DNA from: an uncultured Prevotellaceae bacterium
Lineage (GTDB): Bacteria > Bacteroidota > Bacteroidia > Bacteroidales > Muribaculaceae
Reading direction: 5' to 3'
NCBI GenBank assembly: GCA_947169265.1
Contig: CAMVPC010000009.1
Span: 27,701 to 91,700 of the forward strand
DNA length: 64,000 nt
Part shown: positions 7,379 to 17,300 of the stretch, piece after piece
Layout of the letters: the number at the start of each line of letters is the position of its first letter
Numbering within the stretch: position 1 is the first letter of the stretch
The notes under the pieces: model-generated
What the model was told of the DNA's origin: nothing
The model's database searches: none
The model's input: the letters and a program-made list of their open reading frames with translations, nothing else
Translations under genes and position numbers: made by a program

Positions 7379-9829
7379 ATGAGAAGATTCATCACCCTCC
7401 TGCTGGCTACTGTGGCCCTGGCCACCACCGCACAGCGTAACGAGCAGTTATTGAGCCACAACTGGCAATTCAGCCGCGACGGCGTCGAGTGGCAAACCGT
7501 AAGCGTGCCCCACGACTGGGCCATCGCCGGACCTTTTGATAAAAAATGGGACCTGCAGACCGTCGCTATCAAAGAAAACGGCGAGGACGTCGCCACCGAG
7601 CACAGCGGGCGTAGCGGCTCGCTGCCCTGGATAGGGACCGGCACTTATAAAACCACATTCACCGTGCCGGCCGGACAAAAGGCCGAACTGCTCTTCGACG
7701 GCGCCATGAGCGAGCCCGTGGTGTTTATCAACGGACGCGAGGCCGGACGCTGGGCCTACGGCTACAACGCCTTCCGTGTCGACGCCACGCCGTTCATCCA
7801 CGCCGACGGCACGCCCAACGAGCTCGAAGTGCGCCTCACCAACCTCGAGGAGAGCAGCCGCTGGTATCCGGGCGCGGGACTCTACCGCCCGGTGACGCTT
7901 ATCACCACGGGCAACGTGGCCTTCGACACTTGGGGCACTTGCCTGCGCACCCTCGATGTGACGAACGGCACTGCCAAGGTAAGCATCGACACCAAAGTGA
8001 ACGGTGTGAAAGCCGGCGACAAATACAACGTGACCTTTTCCATCCCCGTGAGCGCCAACAACGGCAGCGACATGCGGCGGCAAAACCTGCTTGGCAAAGC
8101 GGTGGTGGCGCCCGACGGCACTTGCCACTTCGAGGTGGAAATTCCGCAGGCCAAGCTATGGTCGCCCGAACATCCCAACCTCTACACCGTGACGCTATCG
8201 CTCATCGACAAGAAAAAGAACACAGTTGACACAAAAAGCTACAAACTGGGCGTGCGCACGATTTCGTTCACGCCCGAGCATGGATTCCAGCTCAACGGAG
8301 TCACACGCAAAATCAAGGGCGTGTGCCTGCACCACGACCTGGGTCCTTTGGGAGCCGCCATCAACAAGTCGGCACTGGCACGCCAGCTTAAAATCATGAA
8401 GGACATGGGTGCCGATGCCATCCGCACGTCGCACAACATGCCTTCGACATGGCAAATGGAGCTGTGCGACAGCCTCGGCTTGATGGTGATGGCCGAAAGC
8501 TTCGACGGATGGAAAGACCCTAAGGTGAAAAACGGATATAACCGCTTTTGGGACGAGTGGTGGAAAAAAGACATCCACAACCTCATCATGAACCACCGCA
8601 ACCACCCCAGCATCATCTTGTGGAGCGTGGGCAACGAAATCCCCGAGCAATGGAAAGAGGAGGGCGCGCAGCGCTATCACGAACTCGTGGAATGGTGCCA
8701 CCAGCTTGACCCCACGAGGATGGTCACCTGCGGAATGGACAATCCCGACGCCGACATCAAGAGCGGTTTCGCCTTCCAGGCCGACGTGCCGGGATATAAC
8801 TACCGCACACACCGCTATGAGGAGACATTCCCGCAGCTGCCGCAAGGTTTCCTGCTGGGCTCGGAGACCGCCTCGACGGTGAGCTCGCGCGGCGAATACA
8901 TGTTCCCCGACACGGTGGCCATTGGAAAGGCCTACGACAACGGCCAGTGCTCGGGCTATGACCTGGAGCACTGCTGGTGGAGCAACCTGCCCGACGATGA
9001 CTGGCGCCTCCAGGACGACTTCACGTGGACCGTGGGGGAATTTGTGTGGACAGGATTCGACTACCTGGGCGAGCCCACCCCCTACGACGCTTACTGGCCC
9101 TCGCGCAGCAGCTATTATGGCATCGTCGACCTGGCGGGCATCCCCAAGGACCGCTATTACCTGTACCGCAGCCACTGGAACAAGAAGGACCACACGCTGC
9201 ACCTGTTGCCTCACTGGACGTGGCCCGGACGAGAGGGACAAGTGACGCCCGTGTATTGCTATACCGACTATCCCAGCGCCGAACTCTTTGTCAACGGCAA
9301 GAGCCAGGGACGGCTCACCAAGCAGCCCGGCACGCGGCTCGACCGCTACCGCCTGCGCTGGCGCAACGTGGTCTATGAGCCGGGCGAAATCAAGGTCGTG
9401 GCCTACGACGAGCTGGGCAACGCAGCCCAGGAGGAAATCATCAAAACCGCCGGCGAACCCCACAGCCTCAAATGCGAGCTTTTTGACACCGACTTCCACA
9501 GCAACGACGACATCGCCTTCATTACCGTGAGCCTCGTTGACAAGGACGGCAACCTCGTGCCCAACGGCGACCAGACAATAGAGGTTGCCAGCACGCTTGG
9601 ATGCAGTCTCGTGGGAATGTGCAACGGTGACGCCACCTCGCTCGAATCGTTCAAAGGCGCCCAAATGAAACTCTTCCACGGACAACTCGTTATCGCCGTG
9701 CAGATTAACGTGCCGCAGCACGAGCGCAGCACCGAGGGAGGCGCCCGCTGGCTCAAGGAGCGTTGCCGCGTCAATCTGCTGAGCCGCGAGTTAGGCATGA
9801 TTTGTCCCTTCGAATTCTACGCCTTCTAA
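7379..9829 (+). CDS. Secreted glycoside hydrolase family 2 (beta-galactosidase-like)
   Basis: 816 residues with an N-terminal signal peptide (RRFITLLLATVALATTAQ). The domain order is a sugar-binding jelly roll (NWQFSRDGVEWQTVSVPHDW...), an Ig-like beta-sandwich, then the GH2 TIM barrel. The barrel includes KGVCLHHDLGPLG, DAIRTSHNMPS and ILWSVGNEIPEQ, with the acid/base Glu at residue 420. GSETAST carries the nucleophile Glu at residue 496. The 76-residue spacing matches E. coli LacZ (461/537). A C-terminal Ig-like region (SAELFVNGKSQGR) follows, as in Bacteroidales GH2 enzymes. It probably cleaves a beta-linked sugar in the periplasm; the exact substrate is unknown. There is no SusC/SusD pair nearby, so this is not an obvious polysaccharide utilisation locus. 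Confidence 0.93.
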   Translation: MRRFITLLLATVALATTAQRNEQLLSHNWQFSRDGVEWQTVSVPHDWAIAGPFDKKWDLQTVAIKENGEDVATEHSGRSGSLPWIGTGTYKTTFTVPAGQKAELLFDGAMSEPVVFINGREAGRWAYGYNAFRVDATPFIHADGTPNELEVRLTNLEESSRWYPGAGLYRPVTLITTGNVAFDTWGTCLRTLDVTNGTAKVSIDTKVNGVKAGDKYNVTFSIPVSANNGSDMRRQNLLGKAVVAPDGTCHFEVEIPQAKLWSPEHPNLYTVTLSLIDKKKNTVDTKSYKLGVRTISFTPEHGFQLNGVTRKIKGVCLHHDLGPLGAAINKSALARQLKIMKDMGADAIRTSHNMPSTWQMELCDSLGLMVMAESFDGWKDPKVKNGYNRFWDEWWKKDIHNLIMNHRNHPSIILWSVGNEIPEQWKEEGAQRYHELVEWCHQLDPTRMVTCGMDNPDADIKSGFAFQADVPGYNYRTHRYEETFPQLPQGFLLGSETASTVSSRGEYMFPDTVAIGKAYDNGQCSGYDLEHCWWSNLPDDDWRLQDDFTWTVGEFVWTGFDYLGEPTPYDAYWPSRSSYYGIVDLAGIPKDRYYLYRSHWNKKDHTLHLLPHWTWPGREGQVTPVYCYTDYPSAELFVNGKSQGRLTKQPGTRLDRYRLRWRNVVYEPGEIKVVAYDELGNAAQEEIIKTAGEPHSLKCELFDTDFHSNDDIAFITVSLVDKDGNLVPNGDQTIEVASTLGCSLVGMCNGDATSLESFKGAQMKLFHGQLVIAVQINVPQHERSTEGGARWLKERCRVNLLSRELGMICPFEFYAF

Positions 9830-9870
9830 CTAAAAAGTATTAACTTGTCAACTCGAAAACATCAATAATA

Positions 9871-10869
9871 ATGGCTTATTTCTCGGTCATAGTTCCCGTT
9901 TACAATCGCCCCAAGGAGGTGAAAGACCTACTTGAGAGCCTCGCCAAGCAGACCGACCAGGACTTTGAGGTACTCATTGTCGAGGACGGCTCCACCGAGC
10001 GCTGCTACGATGTGGTCATGGACTACAAAGACAAGGTGAAGGTGAGCTACTTCCACAAGGCTAACGAGGGACGCAGCATTGCGCGCAACTTCGGCATCGA
10101 GCGCGCTAATGGCGCCTACTTCATCTTCTTCGACAGCGACTGCGTCATTCCGCCCGACTACTTCGCCACCCTCAAGAAAGCGCTTAAAAAGAAATATGTC
10201 GATTGCTTCGGCGGACCCGACGCGGCTGCCCCCAACTTCAACGTCACGCAAAAGGCCATCAGCTATGCCATGACCTCGTTCTTGACCACGGGCGGGATTC
10301 GCGGCGGCAAGGTACAACTTGAGAAGTTCACGCCGCGCTCGTTCAACATGGGATATTCACGCGAGGTGTGGCACCGGGTGGGCGGCTTCCGCGAAATGTT
10401 TAGCGAGGATATTGACATGAGCACGCGCATCCGCGAGGCCGGCTTCTCCATCACCCTCATCCGTGAGGCCTTCGTTTACCACAAGCGGCGCGTGAACCTG
10501 GCGAAATTCGCCCGGCAGACCTACGTCTTCGGGATGTCGCGCATTACGCTCAAGCTGCTATACCCCAAGTCGCTCAAACTCGTGCATTGCCTGCCTGCGG
10601 TGTTCCTGCTGGGAACGCTCACGCTCATCGTGCTGGCACTGTGCTGGCAATGGTGTGCCATCGTGCCGCTCGCCGCTTACCTGCTGGCGCTTTTTGTCGA
10701 CGCGCTCGCACGCACCCGCCACGTGGGCGTCGCCCTGCTCGCCGTGCCGGCAAGCCTGGTGATGCTGTGCTCCTACGGTTGGGGCTTCCTCAAGGCGTGG
10801 ACGTGGAAAATTCTCTTGAGGCACGGCCGCGACGAGCAAGAAGAAATCGCCATGCGTAAAGGAAAATGA
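9871..10869 (+). CDS. GT2 glycosyltransferase with C-terminal membrane segments
   Basis: 332 residues. The GT-A fold begins with FSVIVPVYNRPKEVKDLLESL and continues through VLIVEDGSTE, NEGRSIARNFGIERANG and FFDSDC, the metal-binding DxD-type motif. ED...R..EAGF sits in the acceptor region. About residues 235-315 contain two to three hydrophobic helices, so the enzyme is anchored in the inner membrane. It transfers a nucleotide-activated sugar to a lipid or glycan; donor and acceptor are unknown. Its stop overlaps the radC start by 4 nt (ATGA), which suggests translational coupling although the functions are unrelated. Confidence 0.92.
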   Translation: MAYFSVIVPVYNRPKEVKDLLESLAKQTDQDFEVLIVEDGSTERCYDVVMDYKDKVKVSYFHKANEGRSIARNFGIERANGAYFIFFDSDCVIPPDYFATLKKALKKKYVDCFGGPDAAAPNFNVTQKAISYAMTSFLTTGGIRGGKVQLEKFTPRSFNMGYSREVWHRVGGFREMFSEDIDMSTRIREAGFSITLIREAFVYHKRRVNLAKFARQTYVFGMSRITLKLLYPKSLKLVHCLPAVFLLGTLTLIVLALCWQWCAIVPLAAYLLALFVDALARTRHVGVALLAVPASLVMLCSYGWGFLKAWTWKILLRHGRDEQEEIAMRKGK

Positions 10870-11645
10870 TGGAACACGAACAAAACACAACGCCGGTAGC
10901 GAGCATGAACCTCAAGGACAACCTGGCCCTTGACGACCGGCCTCGCGAGAAAGCGCTCAAGTTGGGATTCGACAAACTCACGCCCGCCGAACTGCTGGCC
11001 GCCATCATCGGCAGCGGCTCGCGCGGCGAGAATGTGGTGACCCTGTGCCAGCGCATTCTCAATGACCACGACGGCAAAATCTACAACATCGCGCGGCGTA
11101 GCGTGACCGACCTGATGAACCGATACCGCGGCGTGGGCGAGGTGAAAGCCATCGAAATCCTCGCCGCCATCGAGCTGGCGCGACGCTACCAAAGCGAGCC
11201 GTTCGAGGAAATGCCCTCCATCACCACAAGCCGCGACGCCTATAATGTGCTGCGACGTTACCTGTGCGACCTCGACCACGAGGAGCTGTGGATTCTCACC
11301 GTGAACCGCGCCATGCGCGTCACCGACCGCATCCGCGTGAGTAGCGGCGGCACCGGCTCCACGCTGGGCGACGTGAAAATCATCTTGCGGCGTGCCCTCG
11401 AGCGGCTCGCCGAGGGTATTTTCCTGGCCCATAACCACCCCAGCGACCGCGCCATGCCCAGTGCCGACGACGATGCCCTCACGCGCCGCGTGCTCGAGGG
11501 GTGCCGCGCCGTGGGCATTAACCTCGTGGACCACATCATCGTGTGCCGCGGTGGCAAGTACTACAGCTACGCCGACCTCGGCCGCCTCGACTCTCACGCG
11601 CTCACCCACGCTACGGCCGCCGACCGTAATTCCCAACCATTCTAA
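10866..11645 (+). CDS. radC: RadC-family JAB/MPN protein
   Basis: 259 residues. The N-terminal helix-hairpin-helix-like part (DDRPREKALKLGFDKLTPAELLAAIIGSG; VGEVKAIEILAAIELARR) is followed by a JAMM metal-binding site: AHNHPSDRAMPSADD, with His 189, His 191 and Asp at about 201. A C-terminal DHIIVCRGGKYYSYADLGRL strand pair is typical of RadC. The family was named for DNA repair, but that role is disputed and the catalytic substrate is unknown. Two ATGs in a row (10866 and 10869) are possible starts; the first overlaps the glycosyltransferase stop. Confidence 0.94.
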   Translation: MMEHEQNTTPVASMNLKDNLALDDRPREKALKLGFDKLTPAELLAAIIGSGSRGENVVTLCQRILNDHDGKIYNIARRSVTDLMNRYRGVGEVKAIEILAAIELARRYQSEPFEEMPSITTSRDAYNVLRRYLCDLDHEELWILTVNRAMRVTDRIRVSSGGTGSTLGDVKIILRRALERLAEGIFLAHNHPSDRAMPSADDDALTRRVLEGCRAVGINLVDHIIVCRGGKYYSYADLGRLDSHALTHATAADRNSQPF

Positions 11646-11685
11646 CCGCAATATTCTTTTCCTGTACCCTAAAACAAATATTCTT

Positions 11686-13362
11686 ATGACCCGTATCAAG
11701 GCTTGTTGCATCTTTATCGCGTTGGCAGTGGCGCAACTCGGTGCCCAGGCAGGAGATGTGGAAGACGCCCTCTCGCAGTTCAACGCCAAACCGACGGTTA
11801 CCACCGCCACCGCCTTCTTCGACCTTCTCAAGAGTGAGGAATTCCTCGACACACCGCCCGCAATGAAAGCCGACACACCCGTCGACACTTTGCGCGAGCA
11901 AGTGTGGTACTGGGCCGCCGAATGGTTCTACGACACGCAACAATATAAGCTCACCGAGGAATACGGACTCAAATCGCTCAAACTGCTCCAGGCCGGCAAC
12001 AACCGCAATGGCGAGGCCGACTGCCTGAACCTGCTCGCCATCACCTATATTCGCGTGGCCGACTTCCCCAATGCCGCAAAATATGCCCACCAGTGCCACC
12101 GTCTCGACCGCGCCAGCGGTGACCATGACCGCATCAGCAGCAGCCTGAACACGCTGGCCGCCATCTACATGGGTGCCCGTCAACCCGAGCAAGCCGAGAA
12201 GTTTGTGCTCAAAGGCATCGAGGAAAGCAAAAAAGTGGACAACCCGGCACGACTGGCCACCCTCATGGGCATGGCGTGCGAAGTGTACCACTCGATGGGA
12301 AAGGAAGAAAAAGCGCTCGACTACGCGCGTGAGGCTTACCGCATGGAGGTGGCTCTGGGACGCACCGACAAGGCCGCCATGCGGCAGTCGCAAATGGCCG
12401 CGCCGCTACACTGGCTCAAGCGATATGACGAGGCTGAGCAGGCCTTGCGCGAGTCGCTGCCGGTGCTCAAGGAATGTGGCGACTACCAGTCGCTGGCCAT
12501 CGGCTACAACCAGCTGGGCTACGTACTGCTCGACAAAACGCCCGCCGACCCCGCGCAAGCCGCCTCCTACTTCGACAAAGCGCTCAAAATCCTCACCCAA
12601 CTGCACGACATCTACAACGAGAGCCACGCGCGATATGGCCTCTACCGCGCCCTCAAAGACAGCGACCCCGAGGCCGCCCTGCGCGAGATGGAACGTTACA
12701 AGGAGCTCAAAGATTCCATCTACAACCAAGACGCGGCCATGAGCTTGAGCATGCACAACGCCCTGCTCGGCAACGAAGTGCTGCAGGCGCAAAACCAGGC
12801 CGAGAAAGCGTCGAAACGCAATGCCATCATCATCGGCGTGGGCGTGGCACTGCTACTCATCCTCATCGCCGCCTTCATTTGGTGGAAAATGAGACAGCGC
12901 AACCGCCGGCAAAGACAAGAAAACATGCGGCTCAACGAGCACCTCGAGGAACTGAGAAAAGAATACCGCCAGCTTCACCTCGAGCTCGACAACGCGCTCG
13001 CCAAGAAAGACATGCCGCAAGAAGACAGCGACCTGCTCAAGCAGGCGACCGCCGCCGTCGGCAAGCTCATTGATGAAAAGAGACTCGACGCGCAAGCGCT
13101 GGCCGCCGAAATGAATTTAAGCACGTTTCAGTTACGTCAACGGTTACAGGCCATCACCGGCGAAAAGACGCAGGAATTCATCCTGCGTGTGCGCATAGGG
13201 CGTGCGCGCCACCTGCTCGAGAACCACCCCGAGCTTAGCGTCAACGAAGTGGCCGAGCTGTGTGGCTACAACGACACCCCCAACTTCACCCGCGCCTTCA
13301 AGAAAATGCTTCACGTCACCCCGTCGCAGTACCAGCGCGACCACCAGGACTCTCAGGCCTGA
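11686..13362 (+). CDS. TPR-transmembrane-AraC one-component regulator
   Basis: 558 residues from ATG 11686, chosen because the signal-like segment (CCIFIALAVAQLGAQA) follows it directly; the frame is open upstream through radC. Residues about 90-340 form tetratricopeptide-like helix pairs (AEWFYDTQQYKLTEEYGLKSL, YAHQCHRLDRASGD, ALDYAREAYRME). A single membrane helix lies at about 379-400 (IIIGVGVALLLILIAAFIWW), then a charged coiled coil (about 402-445). An AraC-type double helix-turn-helix closes the protein (about 460-555), with VAELCGYNDTPNFTRAFKKM as its second half. The layout implies periplasmic sensing by the TPRs and direct DNA binding inside the cell. The target genes are not known. 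Confidence 0.9.
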   Translation: MTRIKACCIFIALAVAQLGAQAGDVEDALSQFNAKPTVTTATAFFDLLKSEEFLDTPPAMKADTPVDTLREQVWYWAAEWFYDTQQYKLTEEYGLKSLKLLQAGNNRNGEADCLNLLAITYIRVADFPNAAKYAHQCHRLDRASGDHDRISSSLNTLAAIYMGARQPEQAEKFVLKGIEESKKVDNPARLATLMGMACEVYHSMGKEEKALDYAREAYRMEVALGRTDKAAMRQSQMAAPLHWLKRYDEAEQALRESLPVLKECGDYQSLAIGYNQLGYVLLDKTPADPAQAASYFDKALKILTQLHDIYNESHARYGLYRALKDSDPEAALREMERYKELKDSIYNQDAAMSLSMHNALLGNEVLQAQNQAEKASKRNAIIIGVGVALLLILIAAFIWWKMRQRNRRQRQENMRLNEHLEELRKEYRQLHLELDNALAKKDMPQEDSDLLKQATAAVGKLIDEKRLDAQALAAEMNLSTFQLRQRLQAITGEKTQEFILRVRIGRARHLLENHPELSVNEVAELCGYNDTPNFTRAFKKMLHVTPSQYQRDHQDSQA

Positions 13363-13461
13363 CACCGACATCACTCAACCGCCTCGAGCCATTTCGGCCG
13401 ACAAGAAGATTCAAGTAGCGTGCTACGCCACTCCTGAGCATTTTTTATCCCAATATTATCA

Positions 13462-13495
13462 TTTCGCGCATTTTTGCGCGAAAAAATGCTTTTTT
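13462..13495 (+). terminator. Terminator-like hairpin after the TPR/AraC gene
   Basis: TTTCGCGCA (13462-13470), loop TTTT, TGCGCGAAA (13475-13483), then a T6 run at 13490-13495. This is a perfect 9-bp stem about 100 nt after the stop at 13362. Confidence 0.65.
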
Positions 13496-13506
13496 CGGCA
13501 AATTTG

Positions 13507-13537
13507 TTGATTATTTAAAACAAATAGCATATCTTTG
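13507..13537 (+). promoter_or_regulatory. Bacteroidota-type promoter of lipoprotein gene A
   Basis: TTG (13507-13509), 20 nt, TATCTTTG (13530-13537). The expected transcript has a long A/T-rich leader of about 80 nt before the ATG at 13624. Confidence 0.7.
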
Positions 13538-13623
13538 CTTGCGAAAAGAAATGAAGAAACTCACATAACAACAAAACTAATAGTACTCTTTTTTATTAAC
13601 TCTTAATTAATTTATTATTTTTT

Positions 13624-14151
13624 ATGAAAAAGTTTTTCTTACTGATGGTGGCCGCCATGGCCATGACTTTTGTTTCGTGTGACAACAACGCCAAGGGTAG
13701 CGGCGACAACGACAGCACCGCAAGCGAGGAAGGCGCGGCGCTCACCGAGTTCACTGTGCTCGGCGGCTTCAACAGCACCACCGGCAGCAACTACAAGGCA
13801 TTCGACTATGGTAAGACCACCGGCTTCAAGTTTGAACTTGCCGGCGAAGGCGAGGAACTTGACGTGACCGCCACTTGCAAGCTCATCCGCAGCGAAGAGC
13901 CCGCCAACTCTATTGACGGCAACACCGAGGTTTGGATGTCTTACTACGCCGAGAACGCCGAGGGCAAGAACGAGAAAGTAGCCGAGATTCAATTCGTGAG
14001 CACTCCCGAATCGCAGGAGAAGATTGCCGAGTGCATCGAGAAAGGCAAGCCCGGCGACGAGGTGGAATTCGTAGGCAAGGCCAAGGTTAAGAAAGCCGAC
14101 CTGATGAAGATGAACGGCCAAAAGACCAACAACGCGCTCATCTGCCGTTAA
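13624..14151 (+). CDS. Small lipoprotein, paralogue A of an inverted pair
   Basis: 175 residues. The signal peptide MKKFFLLMVAAMAMTFVSC ends in a good lipobox (FVSC), followed by a Ser/Gly/Asp-rich linker. The mature domain (EFTVLGGFNSTTGSNYKAF...TGFKFELAGEGEELDVTATCKLIRSEEPAN...) is beta-rich and closes with KADLMKMNGQKTNNALICR. I do not recognise the family. A paralogue with the same architecture lies on the opposite strand at 18211-18732, and most of the mature domain is identical in protein sequence. Both genes share a near-identical 3' flank and terminator. It is transcribed from its own promoter (13507-13537). Confidence 0.85.
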   Translation: MKKFFLLMVAAMAMTFVSCDNNAKGSGDNDSTASEEGAALTEFTVLGGFNSTTGSNYKAFDYGKTTGFKFELAGEGEELDVTATCKLIRSEEPANSIDGNTEVWMSYYAENAEGKNEKVAEIQFVSTPESQEKIAECIEKGKPGDEVEFVGKAKVKKADLMKMNGQKTNNALICR

Positions 14152-14180
14152 ACGGTTCCTTTACACAACGATTATTCAAC

Positions 14181-14213
14181 AACCGCCCGCGGCCACACGG
14201 CCCGCGGGCGGTT
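14181..14213 (+). terminator. Strong GC-rich terminator of lipoprotein gene A
   Basis: AACCGCCCGCGG (14181-14192) pairs perfectly with CCGCGGGCGGTT (14202-14213). The same hairpin occurs in inverted orientation at 18148-18180 after paralogue B. The about 30 nt between stop and stem are also nearly the same in both copies. Confidence 0.8.
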
Positions 14214-14245
14214 TCCGTTATCCCAACCAGTATTGGGGAAAGTCA

Positions 14246-14281
14246 AAGATGCCTGCCTCGGCAATTCGAGACAGGCATCTT
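14246..14281 (-). terminator. Terminator hairpin of the 1194-aa protein gene
   Basis: AAGATGCCTG (14246-14255) pairs with CAGGCATCTT (14272-14281), with an inner CTCG/CGAG pairing. It lies 45 nt past the minus-strand stop at 14326. Confidence 0.65.
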
Positions 14282-14325
14282 CTTCCATGAAAAAACTATT
14301 AATTCAGTGGATGGGAGAGTCGTTT

Positions 14326-17300
14326 TTAGCGGACGTATTGCTTGACGGTCGACGTAGTGCCGTCGGCATAGGTCGTCACCACAATATTGACACCGTCGAA
14401 GGGCTTCTCAGCCTCCATACCCTGGAGGTTGTAGTAACGCGTGGCCACCACTTCCTTGTCGATTGCGAGGCGGTCCATATCAATACCGGTGGCCACATCG
14501 GCATCAAACGTCACGGTGACTTTCTTCTCGGTCACATAGTAGTCGTGGTCGGCGCCTTCCTCGGGCCAGATACCGCCTTCGCCGGCCGCCGTGCGCGGCG
14601 TTTGCGACGGGTCTTGCGCGGGAATCGGTTCGGTGGTTGAATACATGCGTGCGATGTAATTAATCTCTTTTTTGCCACCATGCTTCACAAGCACCGTTTC
14701 GCCGGTATTGACGTCGTACACCTCCTCGGTCTCGGCCGCGGGAACGGGGTCGGCGATAAAGGCGTCAATAACTTCCACCATATTGGTATTTCCGCTCACG
14801 CCGCCGGGCCACTTGTCCTTGAGTTTGCTGAAGGTGGCGCCATATTCGCCGTCGCTTTCTATGCTGTTGAGCAGTGTCTCGCTGCCGTCGTCGTTCACAC
14901 GCCAAATGCGGTAATAGTACACCGACTTGTCTTCGGTCACCATCTTCGTGAGGTCGGGGGTGAGCTTGAGGCCCACTTTGTATCCCATCTTTTGGCTCGT
15001 TTTGCCGGCGAACGATTTAGATTTGAGCAACGCCTCGCCAGTGAAGGTGAGCTGAGGCACACCCACTTTGGCCACGTTGGTACCGTAAGTGTTCTGGACG
15101 TGCTCGCCGTCGTAGCTGCGCGTACCCACAAAAATTTCGGTCACATACTCTGGATTGTCGTCGGGGCAGTAGTCGCTGTCGTCCCACACCCTGAGCGAAC
15201 AGCCGTTGAAATAGCTCTCAAGGGGATAAGCGCCCAGTTCCACGGTCACCTTGCCGGTAGCGTGGTCGATACCCAGCAGGTAGAGGTTGTCGCCGTTGGT
15301 GCGCTCGGCCTTACCCACGTGGGTGTGGTAGTCGCTGCCGTGCACGCGGTGCACATTATACTTTTCGAGGTTACGCTCGCGGTCCATAATCACGTCGAAG
15401 TCGATTTTGAGCTGTCGTCCCTCGCGCAGTTCACGCGTGAGGTCTTCATCGACCTGCTCAGGCAGGAAGCCCGCAAAACGAACCTCGGTAGAGCTCTTCA
15501 TGATGGGCACGTCGTAAGTGTTGCTGGCGGCGTAGTTGCCAATCTTGAGCTGGTAGGAATAGTTGTCGGGGTGCGAGTTGGTCTCGGTCGAGGCCGTGAA
15601 GCGGTCAATCATGGGAATCGTGCCGCCCACGTTCACCGTACCGGTATAAGTAAGGTCGGTCGAGGTGTCGTCGGAATAGAGCACATCGCCATCGGCGGCC
15701 GCACCGGTGCCCAGCTTCTGGGTCTCGGGCACATAATTCACGGTGTAAGTGTAGATGTCGCCCGTCGAGGTCACGCCGGCATCGTCGGCGTTGTAGTAGA
15801 GTTGCAGCTGGTTAGTCGCGGGGTCGAAGACAAAGGTGACATCGACTTCGGCGCCTTCGGGCAAATCGAGTTGATCAATCTTGATGGAGTGGTCGTTGAT
15901 AGCCGTAAGCTGGATAGGTGTATGGTTGACAATGACATCCTGCACAGCCCAGTAGCGATTGCCGTCATTCTCCTGGTCCTGCCAACCCAGGTGGGTGCCG
16001 TCGGGGTTGATCAGGTGGAACCAATATCCGTTGCGCACGGTTTTGGTCGAAATCAGTTTGCCGTCCTCGGTCCACTGCATGAACTCATCGAATACCATCG
16101 CATTATTATAGTAGGCCCTGATGCCATAAGCGGTGAAACGGATGTCGGCAATCTTCTCGTCTTGGGTGTCGCTGTTCTCGTCCACATGCGTGCGGAAGAA
16201 GTCGTAAGTGACATTGCTGTGGGTGTTCACGTCGTCGCTCGTGAGGGTGAGCAACGGACGGTTGCGGTACACGTTGAATTCCACGTTCTCCTCGTCGAGG
16301 GCGAAGCGGCTGCGGTGGTCCGAAGCGTCGTTGATAAACAGTTCCTGCGTGCCGGGGATAATCACCGTGGCGGTGTTAGTGTTCACCATGATGTCCGACG
16401 GAACGATGTTTCCATTCTCATCGGTCTCAAACGGGCTTGCCGACACATAGTAAGTGAACTTTTGGGCATGTTCGCGTTGCGGCCAGGGGTAAGTCCAATT
16501 TTTAAGGAGTGTGGTCTCGCCGATAGCGGCCTCGGGCACGGTGGTGAGGTTGACGAACTCGCCGGTAGTCTCATTGAGGATATACACATAGAACTGCTGG
16601 CCCACCGAGGTCTGCAACTTTTCGGCGTCAAAGTAGGTGCGCCAGTTGAGGTTGATATCGTAGTAGTTCACCGTGGCGCTCGGCGTGGCGGTAGCCGTGA
16701 GGAATGCCTTGTAGAGGAGCATGCCGGGGCGATACTTCTCGGCATTGGGTTGGTAGAGGTACTGTCCGCCGGGCAACCAGTCATCAAAGGTCTGGCTCAC
16801 TGTGTTGGTGGCGGGGTCATATTTCACGCCGGCAAAGCGCTTGTCGGGCATGAAGAGCGACAGGTTTGAGATCACCGTGGCTTCCTCGCCGCCGTCGACA
16901 ACGACATAGTGGGCATTGGACGAGCCACGCTGGAACACGCTGTAGCAGTCGTGCTCCACGCGCTCCACGTTACCGCCGCGCAAGCGCTCGGAGTCGATGG
17001 CGGTGAAACGCGGCGAGATGATCTCGAAGGCGGTGTAGGTGGGCGACGAGAAGAAGTCAGCGGCACGCGCACGTCCCTTCGAGAGGAAATAGAAGCGGTT
17101 GGCGCTGATTTCCCTAATCACGAACAAATAACCCGGGTTGTTTTTATCGTTAGCCGCGTCGTCAATGCGAAGCGACTCGGTAATAACCTGCATCGACTTG
17201 ATGCTCTTGCTCACAAACTCGCGCGGGTCGACGGCGCGGTCCTGGCTTTGCACATACTGGCTTTGGTCCCACGACTCCTTGATTTCGACAAGAATCAGCG

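Noticed and set aside
8195..9721. A 508-codon minus-strand frame inside the GH2 gene
   Set aside because: The plus strand has intact GH2 catalytic residues with correct spacing, and the antisense frame has no start context or domain.
7379..10869. A polysaccharide utilisation locus around the GH2 enzyme
   Set aside because: No SusC or SusD homologue or second glycosidase is nearby. The neighbours are a glycosyltransferase, radC and a regulator.
14680..16869. A 729-codon plus-strand open frame opposite the 1194-aa gene
   Set aside because: It is fully antisense to a gene with a clear signal peptide and promoter. Its translation is His/Val/Gly-rich with no domain, as expected for the complement of GC-rich coding DNA.
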